Assembly: GCA_033032865.1 (NCBI GenBank)
Contig: JAWHQI010000040.1
Location: 11,887,001 to 11,951,000 of the forward strand
Length of the DNA: 64,000 nt
DNA from: Dactylorhiza incarnata
Taxonomy: Eukaryota > Streptophyta > Magnoliopsida > Asparagales > Orchidaceae
Direction of reading: 5' to 3'
In this document: piece after piece, positions 46,650 through 57,660 of the stretch
How the letters are laid out: every line of letters starts with the position of its first letter
How positions within the stretch are numbered: position 1 is the first letter of the stretch
Program-made: the position numbers and the translations under genes
Notes under the pieces: generated by a model
The model's database searches: none
Seen by the model: the letters and a program-made list of their open reading frames with translations, nothing else
Told to the model about the DNA's origin: nothing

Positions 46650-49109
46650 ATGGAGGGTCAGAAGAAGAGAACCAGTCTCATCGCGTCTATGTTTCAAAAG
46701 AAGTTAAAATCTAAAGAGTCTTCTTTACCATCACTTCAAGAGAGTGAAAATGAGGAGATTCCCCCTTCTTCATCCGATGATGTTGTAAATGTATCTTCAC
46801 CATCACCGCAAACTCAAGATATTGTTATGGACTGTGTATATGAATATGATGTGGAGTTGCTTCCACATGATCCGAGAAAAAGGAAAAATATATCGACATT
46901 TCCGTTAAATGAACAAGATGCAGTGAGAAAGACGTATATACTAAGAGGTCCTTGTCAACCAAAAGGTCATTCTTTTCCTCAGAGAAAAATGGGAGATCGA
47001 GATCGTCGGTTTGTTATCACCTGGTTTGATATGTTTGATTGGCTTGAGTATAGTGTTGAAAAGGATGCAGCATTTTGTTTTGTGTGTTACTTGTTCAAGA
47101 ATGAAATTGCATACAGTACTGTTGGGGGTGATGCTTTTGTAACTGGTGGAGGATATAGATCATGGAACAAACCTGAAGGATTTCAAAAGCATGTAGGCAA
47201 GATTAATAGTGCTCATCAGCTAGCATTACAGAAATATCAAGCTCTAAAAGAGCCCAAAAGGTCTATCATTGTTGCTCTTGATAAACAATCTGACACCACT
47301 AAGCATGAACATAAAGCACGATTACAAGCCTCTCTTAAATGCTTGAGATTTCTTTTGCGTCAAGGATTGTCCATGCGTGGTCATGATGAAAGCCAAGATT
47401 CACTAAACCGGGGTAATTTTCTTGAACTTCTTCAGTGGCTCGCAGATATTGATGAAAAAATTGGTAAATATGTCTTAACAAATGCCCCGAGAAATAATCA
47501 GTTGACCGCTCCATCAATTCAAAAGGATATAATTAATGCTTGTGCAAAGGAAACTACTAAGATTATTATGCAAGAGCTTGGTGATGATTACTTTTCTATT
47601 CTAGCCGATGAATCCAGTGATGTGGCGCATAGAGAGCAATTGGCTCTTTGTTTGCGTTATGTTGACAAGAAAGGGAAGTTAATAGAGCGATTTCTCGGTA
47701 TTGTGCATGTCATGGAGACAACAGCATTGTCACTTAAATCTGGAATTGAATCTTTGCTAATGGAGCATTCATTGAACTTGGCTAAAATTCGTGGGCAAGG
47801 ATATGATGGAGCTAGTAATATGAGTGGTGAGATAAATGGTCTTAAAAGTTTAATTTTGAGGGAAAATCCATGTGCATACTACATTCATTGTTTTGCACAT
47901 CAACTTCAGTTAACACAAATTGCTGTTGCTAAGATAAATGATGACTGTCAATGGTTTTTTGAAGCAATTGCAACTTTATTAAATATGATTGGAGTTTCAT
48001 GTAAGCGAAATGAAATGCTTAGAGAAAGCCAAGTCCAAAAGGTTGCCAAGGCACTAGAAGAAGGTGAACTGAAATCTGGATCAGGTTTAAACCAGGAGCT
48101 TCGTTTGAGTAGGTCGGGAGACACTCGATGGGGATCACATCACAAAACATTAGTGCATATTATTTCATTATATCCTGATATGGTTGCTACACTTCTGAAA
48201 ATTGGGAAGAGCAAAGCAAATGATCGGGTGAAGGCACAGGGTGTGTTGTTTGCGTTGGAATCATTTGACTTTGTTTTAATGGTACACGTAATGACCACTA
48301 TATTTGGGTACACTCATGAGTTAAATCTTGTGTTACAAAGAAAGGATCAAGATATTGTTAATGCAATGTCTTTTGTTAAATTGACAAAAAGACAATTGCA
48401 AACCTTAAGAGATGATGGATGGGACACACTTTTCAATAAGATTTTGTTATTTTGTGGGAAACATAATATTCATATTCCCAATATGGATGCTCAGTATATA
48501 CCTCGCGGAAGATCAAGACGGTTTGTCGAAGAATACACATATTTGCATCATTACCGAGTTCAAATATTCTTAAAAGTCGTCGATCTTCAACTACAAGAGC
48601 TTAACAATCGGTTCGATGAGGTGAGTATGGAGTTGCTTAATTGTATGGCTTGCTTGAATCCCGTTAATTCATTTGCTTGTTTTGACAAGCAAAAAGTACT
48701 ACGACTTGCAAAGTTTTATCCTAATGATTTTTCAAGTTTGGAGTTGTTTAATTTTGATTTTCAACTCGACAACTTCATTGCCGACATGAGAAGCGATGAG
48801 AGATTTTCTGATTTGAAGGATCTTGGTCATCTCTCTGCGAAGCTTGTTGAAACAGGTAAACATGTTGCTTATCAACCAATTTACAGGCTTTTGAAGTTCG
48901 TACTGATTCTACCTGTGGCTACTGCGAGTGTGGAAAGAGTATTCTCAGGCATGAACTATGTCAAGAACAAGTTGCGCAATAGTATGGGCGATCAAATGTT
49001 GAATGATTGTCTGGTTACTTTTATTGAGAGAGATGCATTTTTGGAAGTCTGTGATGACGACGTTATTGATCGTTTTCAAAAAATGAAGACTCGCCGTGGG
49101 CAATTGTAA
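46650..49109 (+). CDS. hAT transposase with TTF-type zinc finger, intact, 819 aa
   Basis: Catalyses cut-and-paste movement of the element and would act in the nucleus. A basic, Ser-rich N-terminus is followed by a TTF-type zinc finger region (about residues 95-190, AFCFVCYLFK with Cys143 and Cys146). Then comes the DUF4371-type core with SILADESSDVAHREQL (Asp320), GQGYDGASNMSG (Asp386) and YYIHCFAHQLQL. The C-terminal hAT dimerisation region (about 735-805) has LPVATASVERVFSGMNYVK. Length and order fit the plant zf-TTF/DUF4371/Dimer_Tnp_hAT family (often annotated as zinc finger MYM-type protein 1-like). The ATG at 46650 in AAAAATGGAGG follows a probable leader intron. The frame has no disruption. 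A domesticated gene is less likely, given the flanking inverted ends and target duplication. Confidence 0.95.
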   Translation: MEGQKKRTSLIASMFQKKLKSKESSLPSLQESENEEIPPSSSDDVVNVSSPSPQTQDIVMDCVYEYDVELLPHDPRKRKNISTFPLNEQDAVRKTYILRGPCQPKGHSFPQRKMGDRDRRFVITWFDMFDWLEYSVEKDAAFCFVCYLFKNEIAYSTVGGDAFVTGGGYRSWNKPEGFQKHVGKINSAHQLALQKYQALKEPKRSIIVALDKQSDTTKHEHKARLQASLKCLRFLLRQGLSMRGHDESQDSLNRGNFLELLQWLADIDEKIGKYVLTNAPRNNQLTAPSIQKDIINACAKETTKIIMQELGDDYFSILADESSDVAHREQLALCLRYVDKKGKLIERFLGIVHVMETTALSLKSGIESLLMEHSLNLAKIRGQGYDGASNMSGEINGLKSLILRENPCAYYIHCFAHQLQLTQIAVAKINDDCQWFFEAIATLLNMIGVSCKRNEMLRESQVQKVAKALEEGELKSGSGLNQELRLSRSGDTRWGSHHKTLVHIISLYPDMVATLLKIGKSKANDRVKAQGVLFALESFDFVLMVHVMTTIFGYTHELNLVLQRKDQDIVNAMSFVKLTKRQLQTLRDDGWDTLFNKILLFCGKHNIHIPNMDAQYIPRGRSRRFVEEYTYLHHYRVQIFLKVVDLQLQELNNRFDEVSMELLNCMACLNPVNSFACFDKQKVLRLAKFYPNDFSSLELFNFDFQLDNFIADMRSDERFSDLKDLGHLSAKLVETGKHVAYQPIYRLLKFVLILPVATASVERVFSGMNYVKNKLRNSMGDQMLNDCLVTFIERDAFLEVCDDDVIDRFQKMKTRRGQL

Positions 49110-49219
49110 TTTCTTTGTTATTTTTGGTATTTTCGAATTGCTTTAATGAAATGTTATTTTGTACGACTTTATAATGACAATATTTTAAGTTGAGTTTGCT
49201 ATTGAAAAAAAAAATTGTG

Positions 49220-49242
49220 CCCCCCCCCCCCCCCCCCCCCCC
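49220..49242. repeat. poly-C tract, 23 bp
   Basis: Uninterrupted C run just inside the right hAT end. The left end has the shorter GGGGGG and CCCCCCC runs. Length is likely variable and difficult to sequence. Confidence 0.9.
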
Positions 49243-49277
49243 ATTACAAAATTCTTGGATCCGCCACTGATTGTAGA

Positions 49278-51483
49278 CAAGTCCAGGCTTTTGTTTGGCT
49301 TTTACCCAACCTAGGCCACTCCTAGGCCCCACGTTGAAAGGGGATTTGCATGGGTCTAACGGGCTGAGCCAGGCTAGGTCTTGCCTGGGTCGGGCCTAGG
49401 TCCAACCAGCCAAAGCGCTGGGCTCCGGAACAGCGGTGTGTATTACGGGGCCGCACATCACTATAGCTAGGCGTTGCTTGGTGTTGTAGCTAGGCAGCAA
49501 GGAAATGCTTAGGTATAAAGTTGTGTAGCACCTCCTATCAGGCCCATAAGGGCCTAGTCCGGTAATAGGTTTGGCTTCTTGCATGGTCCTGGCCTGAACT
49601 CAGCCCCGACCGAGCACTAGGCCAACTTACATGGGGAGCCTGTTAGGGCCCCCTAGGCTTATCCTAGCCCCAGGTTTAACAGGGTTTTTGTCAGGCAAAC
49701 CCTGGCTGGGATTTCAGGCTCAAACTACAAAATTGACTGCATCTATCTCATGCCTTGCTTTGTGAATGTCGCGGCTGAAAAAATCTGCTACTCTAGAGGA
49801 AGGATCAAGAGTTCAGCTAGCCACGCACACGAGGAGGATTCATCTTTCAACAGCATTTCCGATCTTAGCGTTTTAGACTTCTCATCGAAGAAATCATCCA
49901 AAAATGATTTCTCGTCTGACTTCTCGCGCTACCTTGACTTCCTTTTCATTTCGCTCCGCGCCTCAACTTCCCGCTCGCTCGCGGTTCAATCCAACCCTGA
50001 TTTTTCCTACGAAAATAAGCATATGTACTTGTGTGTTTATTATGTATTCCTTAAAAAACTTTTGATCAGTGGCCTTGCTCTTCCTCATAACTTTTTCTGT
50101 TTACGTTCATTATACTATTCATTTTTTTATCTATCTCACGCCTTAATACTTCTTACTACTCGTTCTAATTAAGTTTTAAGTGGTGATCTTCATCTTCTTG
50201 CGGGATTTAGGTCTATTTTGGTGGGTGGTGGCGGTTGGAGATTGTGCAGTTGGAGATTAAGATAAAATAGTGTCCTCGAATGGAGCTTCCTCCTTGTTGT
50301 TGGAATCATGCTTAAAATGATATTTTAGAAGACCAATGGTTTCAAATTGAGGCTAAAATGTTCAAACAAATGGAGTTTTAGTCCACCTTTCTTTTTCTTC
50401 ACTTTATTCGAAGAATATTTGTGGATATTTGATGACGACAATTGGGTGCAAAGAACCCAGAGAACTACATATTTAACTTGCTCATGTTTGAGTAATTCTG
50501 GAATAAGTGGCATTCTTATAAAATACTCATACTTCGTTGCCTATGAAAATGCTTCAACTTAGCTTGGTGATGAACCGAAGTAAGCAATACATCATATATT
50601 ATGAGTTTGAGGGTTACATGTATTCCTTCACCATGCATGACATTTGAAGCATATGATGTCCTTCAGCTTTTTTATTTTATAATTCTGCACGTCTACTCTA
50701 TTTTTAAATAAAAATTGTCCAATATTCAAATTTTATCACAAACAACTAACTGTACATTAAACATATTATGTATTAAGTATAATGTGATTATTATCAAAAG
50801 TATAATGTGATTTCTCATTATTGTTGATTTACTCTGATTGGACTCTATCACTAGCAAAACCAGTTGTGTGAAAGTGTGATGAAAATTGTTGTGTAATAGT
50901 AGAATGAAAAAAATTGAACTATTTGTATGAACTCTATATATAATGTTGTTTAGAACATATAATTAGTAGAACAATCATGTCGCAAGTATTTCAAGAAATA
51001 ATTATAACATGATTTAAAAAATCTACTAGAGATGAAAATTGAGGCCAACATATAGATGTATAAGAAATGTCAAAATAGATATTATTATAGTTTTATAATG
51101 ATGTTGCTAATTAACACAAGTAATACTTTATTCAAACTAGAGATAGAACAATGGTCATGTAGCACACGTGCTACTATTCCAACTATATTGCAATATTGAG
51201 CATAATTATGTTGCTAATAACTGAGTAAATATCTTGTCATCATTGTCATCAATAGTATAATTCAAATTATCTTTTATGATTTACGGCACTATAATAACAT
51301 TTAAAGAAGCAAAAAAACAGACAATTAAATGAAATGAAATAAGTTGATAAGAAAACACAAGCATGGTTTATCAATTGTCTCACAAAGGGAAATATTAAAG
51401 TTTTTCATGATATACAATAACAACAGTCAAGCCTTTATCCCACAATAGTTTTTCATGGCATAATAAAGAAAGAAAAAAATGAT
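49278..51483. other. intergenic stretch without recognised gene
   Basis: CCTAGGCC-rich sequence to about 49740, then AT-rich DNA. Short frames show no motif I know. A 45-bp stretch with ACACAAGTAATACTTTATTC at 51112-51155 recurs at about 51984-52027. Confidence 0.5.
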
Positions 51484-51876
51484 TTAACATTTGAGTTTAA
51501 TGTAACGTTCTTTTAGCCAAGAAGCCTTTTTATCAGCGGGAACATTCATAAAGAGAATCCTGTTGTCATGGATCATTAGAAATATGGTTGCAAAGTCATA
51601 TAACTTGGGAACTTCGTATATCTCTGGATGTTTTCCAAGCTCATCAAAAGCCTCATTCAGAAAGTAGCAAATAGAAGGAATTTTGTGAGCCGAATTGCTC
51701 TTACAGAGTATGCATTCTGACTCTTCAATATATGTCATCGCCCTTTTCTTTATATATGGTCCCTTTCCTTTACCCATACATACTATCTTACCCCAGATTG
51801 CTCTCATCGCCATTTGCCTTCTATATGCTCTCAGCCTTGTATTTGTCCGTGCTTCGGATTCAATAGCATCTCTCGC
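51484..51876 (-). other. possible terminal exon of an unidentified gene or gene fragment
   Basis: A minus-strand frame of about 130 codons starts directly after a good acceptor (TTTTTCTCAG, exon from 51876) and ends at a TAA at 51484. It encodes a basic segment (RAYRRQMAMRAIWGK), SECILCKSNSAH with a CXXC-like pair, and an acidic/aliphatic end with FDELGKHPEIYEVPKLYDFA. I do not recognise the family. Upstream exons were not found, so this could be a captured or decayed fragment. The open frame continues upstream into the presumed intron with hydrophobic sequence that looks non-genuine. Confidence 0.35.
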
Positions 51877-52103
51877 CTGAGAAAAATGAAAATGAGTAAC
51901 GAGAAAACATATAGTCATAACATTGAAAAAACTAAGAGATATCATTATACTAAGTAAAGCAATCACAAACTAAAATGCCCTAAATTAACACAAGTAATAC
52001 TTTATTCATGCTAGAGATAGGACAGTGTCAAGAAATATGAATGCAAGACAATTTTAATATCAAAGAGCGACATTTTGAAATCTCTTTAAACATCATCACT
52101 ATT

Positions 52104-52260
52104 TATTGGGTTTATTATATTGGGTTATTATAGTCTATTATGCGTACTTATGTATTTGTCCCACCTCGCCTGTTAGAGATGGAGGACCGTTGTTTTTTCC
52201 TTTATATAGCCCCGTTATGGGCCCTAATAATATACAATTAAATCTCTCTCAAATTCTACT
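52104..52260 (+). repeat. short copia 5' LTR (about 157 bp)
   Basis: It ends where TGGTATCAGAGC begins. TATTGGGTTTATTATATTGG near 52104 resembles the TGTTGGG... start of short-LTR plant copia elements with a changed second base, and TATATAGCCCC near 52203 resembles the end of U3. The terminal CA is also degraded (CTACT). Left limit approximate. Confidence 0.6.
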
Positions 52261-52272
52261 TGGTATCAGAGC
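52261..52272 (+). promoter_or_regulatory. copia primer binding site (tRNA-iMet type)
   Basis: TGGTATCAGAGC, then GTCGCCCGATCCCG. Degenerate TCTCCCGATCCCGCC(T/G)(A/T)GCCCAGCGG repeats follow in the leader to about 52420. Confidence 0.88.
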
Positions 52273-52284
52273 GTCGCCCGATCC

Positions 52285-52425
52285 CGTAACTCTCTCCCGA
52301 TCCCGCCTAACCCAGCGGATCTCTCTCCCGATCCCGCCTAGCCCAGCGGAAGTCTTTCCCGATCCCGCCTTGCCCAGCGGTGGTCTCTCCCGATCCCGCC
52401 GAGCCCAGCGGTACCCGATCCCGCT
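52285..52425 (+). repeat. tandem repeat of about 37 bp in the copia leader
   Basis: Four to five imperfect units of TCTCTCCCGATCCCGCC and (T/G)AGCCCAGCGG lie between the primer site and gag. Confidence 0.75.
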
Positions 52426-52711
52426 CCCTCCTGGTGTCACCCTAGCCTCGGCGGATGTGAGGGCCGCCCGCTTCTCCTGGTCAGTCGCCCTCCATCGCCG
52501 ACCAGATCTGGTCTCCACCGCCATTTTGGTTGGTGTTTCACCTTCTTTCTTCTGTTCTTTCTTTTTCATGACCTAGATCTTTGATCTATGGTCCTTCGTG
52601 TTCTTCGGATGGGAACTCCTCCTTCTGTTTGAGGGTTTCCCCGTTTCTTTCTCTCCTTTGGAGCCATTGTTTTTTCCCCTATCTCTTTGGGTATTCCCCT
52701 GATCCCCTTCT

Positions 52712-54837
52712 ATGGATTCCTCGACCGATGGCTTTGCTAGGCGTATCACTACCACTCTTCTTAGTGAGAAGAATTTTATTGCTTGGTCCAACTCCGTGCG
52801 TGTTCATCTCGCCGGACATGACAAGCTTGATTAGCTTGAACCTAATGGGATTCCCAAGCCTACCGAGGAAAAAGCTCTCCGTCAATGGAAAACGAAAAAC
52901 TACAAGATTCTTGGGTGGCTCCAATGCTCCATGGAGCCCCGTATTTACGAGCAGTTTATGCGTTTCGATTCCGTGCCGTCTCTTTGGGCTGCCCTGACTC
53001 GCACTTGTGGCCACACACGTGTTGATACGCGGATTTACTCTGTCTTCCAGGAGATTTCGACTGCTCGACAGGGGGATCGTTTTGTGCATGAATACTTTAC
53101 TTTTCTCTCTGGGAGATTCCAGGAGCTTTCTGATCTCGAGCCCTTAGTGCTTTTACTCATTCTGAGGATATGCTTGTTACCAGGCAGAGACAGGAGAAGC
53201 GTGAGACCTACCAGTTTCTGATGGGGTTACGACCTGAGTTTGAGCAGATTCGGGTTCAGATTGTCAGCATGAACCCTCTTCCGGATATTTTAGATGCTTA
53301 CTCTCTGGTGGAGGAGCATGAGCGTCGTGCCCGCCTGACCGCTCCTCCTATTTCGGCGCTTGCTTCTCCACCAGACCTGATGGCCCTAGCTTCAGGTCGT
53401 ACTTATTCTGCATGGGGGGGCGTTCTTCTACCAATAGGGGTCGTGGAGGTGGCCGCGGGAGCCCGTTTGCTTATGTTCAGTGTCAGCACTGCCTCCGGAC
53501 TGGTCATGAGATGTCCTGATGCTGGCAACTTTTTCCTCACCTTCGCCAGCAGCCTTCTGCTACACGTACTGTTGCCGCTACTACTTCCAATTTTGGGAGC
53601 CAGCCTAGTTACAGTGCCCCTTCTAGGACCCCTTCTGTCGACTAGAGTCAGCTTATGGCTCAGGTTCAAGAGCTTCAGTCACAGCTTCAGCAGCATGCCC
53701 CGCTCCCGCCTCAGCAGCAGACTTTTTCTGCCCCTGGCTCCTCGTCGTTCTCGTCGACTTCAGCATCTGCGTCAGGTACTCCGACGGCCTTTCACGTCAC
53801 TCATGAGGGGTCTTCCTCTCCCTGGGTGATTGACTCTGGGGCCACTGATCATATGACGGGTGAGCCACACTTGTTCTCCTCTCTTGTGTCTCCAAGTGTC
53901 CATCGGCAGGTTCGTCTTGTTGATGGCTCTGTGACCCCCATTATTCACCATGGCACAGTCTCGTTATCCCCCTCTTTCTCCTTGGATTCAGTTCTTCATG
54001 TTCCCAAACTAGCTTTACATCTTCTTTCTGTTAGTCAATTAACTCGCTCATTACACTGCTCGGTGACTTTCTTTCCTTCTGGCTGTGTTTTTCAGGACCT
54101 GGCCACGAGGAGTTTTGGTTACGGCCGTGAGCGTGACGGGCTTTATCAGTTGGATCTTCCACCTCCTTCACCATCATCGCCATGTCTCTCCCCACCGTCC
54201 AGTGCTGCTGCTGCTACTACCACACCTAGTCTTTGGCATGCCCGGCTGGGTCATGCTAGCCCTAAAATTGTGTCCTCTTTTTTCGAGTGTCTTATTTGAG
54301 CACTCTTTTCAGTGTGATGTGTGTCAACTGAGCAAACACACGCGCACTTCTTATCATGTATCTTTTTCCCGTACTTCTGCACCTTTTGATATTGTTCACT
54401 CAGATGTTTGGGGCCCTGCCCCGGTTGGATGGTTTCGCTATTTTGTTTCCTTTATAGATGACTTTACTCGCTGTTGTTGGGTTTATCTTATGCGTGCTAA
54501 ATCTGAAGTGTTTGACCTCTATACTCAGTTTTCTCATATGGTTAGTACTCAGTTTTCTTCACGTATTCGAATTCTCCACTCTGATAATGGGGGAGAATAG
54601 ACCTCTTCCTCGTTTACTGCTTTCCTTGCTAGCCAAGGAACCCTTCACCAATTCTCCTGTCCCTATACTCCGGAACAGAATGGAGTGGCGGAACGCAAGA
54701 ACCGCCATCTCCTAAATGTGACCCGTTGCCTTCTCCGTGGGTCTCATGTCCCCAAGTCTTTTTGGAGTGCTGCCCTTCTTACGGGGACCTTCTTGGTCAA
54801 CCGTCTGCCTTGCCAGCCTCTAGCGGGTCGCGTCTTC
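52712..54837 (+). pseudogene. copia gag-pol 5' half, multiply broken and truncated
   Basis: Gag starts at the ATG at 52712 (LLSEKNFIAWSNSVRVHLAG), with a TAG at 52832-52834 where Trp is usual, then ILGWLQCSMEPRIYEQFM. A frameshift near 53140 leads to RETYQFLMGLRPEFEQIRVQ, and a further shift to a knuckle CQHCLRTGHEMS that has a stop before its last Cys. Protease (SPWVIDSGATDHMTG) and GAG-pre-integrase (LWHARLGHASP) lie in 53655-54299. Integrase (VSFIDDFTRCCWVY, LHSDNGGE, then a stop, then YTPEQNGVAERKNRHLL) ends at 54837, where the CACTA-like element begins. RT and RNase H are missing. Confidence 0.9.
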
Positions 54838-54990
54838 AGTGACGAAATAAATTTTTGGTCACAAAAAACATATCTTTAGTGACGAAATATAAGTTCTGCC
54901 ACTAAAGTAAATTTTCTAAAGTATTTAGTGACCAAAAAATAATTTAGTCGCTAAAATATTTATTTAGTGACCAAAAAGGTTAGTCACTAA
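54838..54990. repeat. left subterminal repeat block
   Basis: At least six AGTGAC(G/C)(A)AA or complementary GTCACTAA motifs within 150 bp, such as TTTAGTGACCAAAAA. Confidence 0.85.
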
Positions 54991-55439
54991 TTATCAAAAT
55001 TTCGAATTTTTTTCATAAAAATTTTCATTTATTCTCTCTTAAATGAAAGTCATTTTATAATAATATATCATTAAATATAAAATGCACGCTAATTAACTTC
55101 GGCTAGGTTATCTCGCCCCATTCACACCTAAATAAAAGAAATAATTTCATAACTTTCTCGAGAGCAACTTGAGTTGATCCTCCCATGATTCCTTCAAGTC
55201 AGTAACTTCTCTCCAACGTAAACTCTGAATCGTATTTATGATTTAAGTTAGCGACGCTCCCTTTCCAAAAAACTGCAGCCCAGCCCATGCAGGACTTCCC
55301 ATTTAGATTTTTGACACGGTATTTGAACCTATGTGAGACATCGAAATATCAGGTTTAATTCGCATCTCATTCGCCGACTGCATTTGTTGATCGCGCGACA
55401 TTCCTCATCTCTCCCGCACGATCTCTCCCGCTCGCCAGC

Positions 55440-55615
55440 CTGATCATCTTTCTCTGATAGGGCAGGGCCTTCCTTCGCGAACCGCCTCTTCCTCGACAAC
55501 GATCATGCCCTCGACAACAACCGTTCCTCCCTTAGTGAACTGCTTCTTCCTCGACAACGAGGGTGCTCGCACAGAGGAATCGTCCACCCGTTGCGCTCGG
55601 TCGACAGATCCGTAG
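55440..55615 (+). other. possible leader exon
   Basis: A GC-richer block with repeated CTTCCTCGACAACGA and GAACCGCCTCTTCC segments ends at a donor-like CCGTAGGTATTC. It resembles a 5' UTR exon or promoter-proximal capture. No protein match is recognised. Confidence 0.3.
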
Positions 55616-56386
55616 GTATTCTTTCATTCAATCTTTGTCGTCATGATATCGCAATCATCCGCACAGACCATCTTCCTCCTCTAGATTTTTTTTCAATCCC
55701 TAATTTTACTCATTCCCTTTCTTCATAACATGCAACAGCTAAAGTTCGATCACATTCATGAAAGTTCTACTCATTTTTTCTGAATTTACTAAAGTTTTGT
55801 GTTGATCCTTTTTTTCTTTTCTCAGTCTATGTGATAAATATTTTCACTTTTTCCAATTGTGCTGCTACCGAAAGCTTTGGCCAAACTTTTGGTGGAGATT
55901 GATTAGCCTATGTGGTCGTGCACATTGCTCCCAAGATCCTGATAACTGTAATTGAATATGCTCATTATTCCTCACTTAAAGAACTGTACTTTATGAGTCT
56001 GAATTGGATTAAAGCCGGATTTCTTGTAGTGAGAAGTCATAGCTAGGCTAGTTACTTTGCTGTAGTATCATCGTTTTTTCTAACTATTAAGTGGTTTCCT
56101 TAGTTATTTCATATGTGCAAACATTTTGCATTTTTTATTCATTCTTTAGCAAACATTTTCTCTAAAAATTTGTTGATATTGTTCTTAGACTTTTTTAATG
56201 TTCACCGTCATCTTTAGTACATTTTTTATAGAATTGAAGTATTAAATTTTGTTGTCGATTTCCTCCTTTTTTTACCCGTAGAGGGTGTGATTAGGTTTTA
56301 TTTTCAAACTAGTATTTTATTAATTGTAGTCTTATGATTACTGCATGCATTGTCCTTGTAATTACAGCTCCGAAGGAAGAATTGTT

Positions 56387-56457
56387 GAAGTTCTGCCAAA
56401 GACAGGGAAAGCCTAGGAGCCGCAGTCCCAGACCTAGGTAAGGTTGATGTTATCCCA
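56387..56457 (+). pseudogene. unidentified exon fragment encoding an RS-rich end
   Basis: Flanked by TAATTACAG and GTAAGG. One frame is open throughout and reads PKEELLKFCQRQGKPRSRS followed by PRPR. The Arg-Ser run would suit a splicing-related protein, but I cannot name the source gene. Confidence 0.4.
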
Positions 56458-57448
56458 AAAGATCTTATAATTGAGTGTTGTATTTGTGCTTCTGTTGACT
56501 GTGATGGTAAAGGTTTAGTTGTCTTTTTTTGTTTGGATAAGCCGGAATAAGTTTTACATCAATTTTTTATTTATAAATTAATGTCTGCTGAGCACGTATT
56601 CAATGCTGCATTGTTATTTGCTACTCAATGTCATGTAGTCTTTTATGTGCCTTTTACCTCACCCTTACTTGCAGCATGCATAAGCATCTCATAGTGGTCA
56701 ATGTATTTCAATTCATACTCATATTGTAGGGTGGTTGGATGTTTTTTTTATGAATTTTCAATTTTGTTTCCAACATATAAATGGCCTGCTCTGTGTGACA
56801 TATATGGTATTTTTTGCAGGGTTGATAGCTATTTGAACTAAATTTCGGAATACGGTGGAAAACGATTCTGATTATATAATCAGGATTGTTGGATGAAACA
56901 AATCTTAAAAGTTGTCTGGACTGCTTTCCAAGGTCATGAGTTTCTTTAATCTATTTTTTTGTTGTTGGCGCATTTTCAAGTTCTTGTTGTAGGTTTTAGG
57001 CACCTGGTTTTTGTGGGACTTTTGAATTGCGATGCACCCTCTTTTGTACCTTCCTTGCTCCATGTTTTAATTTCTAGCTTCAAATTGTGATGTTTTTTTT
57101 TCTGTTATGCAATGTTAACTGGTGATAGATCCTACTCCTAGCTCTGCTAAACCCGTTTCAAGTAATTTTTAAACATGATGCTCTGAATCAATAAATTGTG
57201 TATGGTGGTGAAAGTTTCTTCTCAATTATGTGCATTGATCCTGTACTTATTCTCTTTCTCTCCCTTTTAATGCTGAAGGTAGATGGCAGTCCAATGGTCT
57301 CATTTCATTCTCATTGTTGTTCTGTGAGTAAATTATTGGTAATTTGATGTAAGGCATCTTGGCTTCTTGGGTTTCAAACATAGACATGTAAGGCATCTTG
57401 GCGTCTTGCAAAGGATAGTATATGCTGCTAACTTTTGACTTATTACAG

Positions 57449-57525
57449 GGATTTATCTAGAAACACTCTCTATGGCAACATCCCTTTCTCCGTTTCGAAG
57501 CTCAACAGCTAGAAGAACTGTTTGG
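57449..57525 (+). pseudogene. ERECTA-family receptor kinase LRR exon fragment
   Basis: After TTATTACAG the sequence encodes DLSRNTLYGNIPFSVSKL. This matches the LRR segment (L.L.GDIPFSISKLKQLE) typical of ERECTA/ERL receptor kinases, whose LRRs are encoded by short single-repeat exons. A missing A in the Lys-Gln codons (CTCAACAGCTAGAAG) shifts the frame right after SKL, giving an early stop in the original register. Non-functional captured fragment. Family call from memory of the consensus; no search was run. Confidence 0.72.
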
Positions 57526-57660
57526 AGGTTAAACTCTTGGTCAAGTCTTGTGAGTTTTGATCATTTGCAAAATCAGGATGATGGTGATAGGTTAGATGAA
57601 TTTTTATATTATATTGGTATGCCCAACTTGTCAAACTCCCTGCTTCACTCTCCTGTACAG

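Larger units (their letters stand above)
45453..49269 (+). mobile_element. complete hAT DNA transposon, 3817 bp
   Basis: Flanked by a perfect 8-bp duplication ATTGTAGA (45445-45452 and 49270-49277), the size made by hAT transposases. The left end CATGGGCGGATCTATAGG pairs with the complement of the right end, CAGTGGCGGATCCAAG, as short imperfect inverted repeats. G/C homopolymer tracts lie just inside both ends. It holds one intact transposase frame of 819 codons. Intact frame, ends and duplication together suggest a recent and possibly active insertion, although the left tip differs from the CAG(T)GGCGGATCC form by a few bases. Confidence 0.94.
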
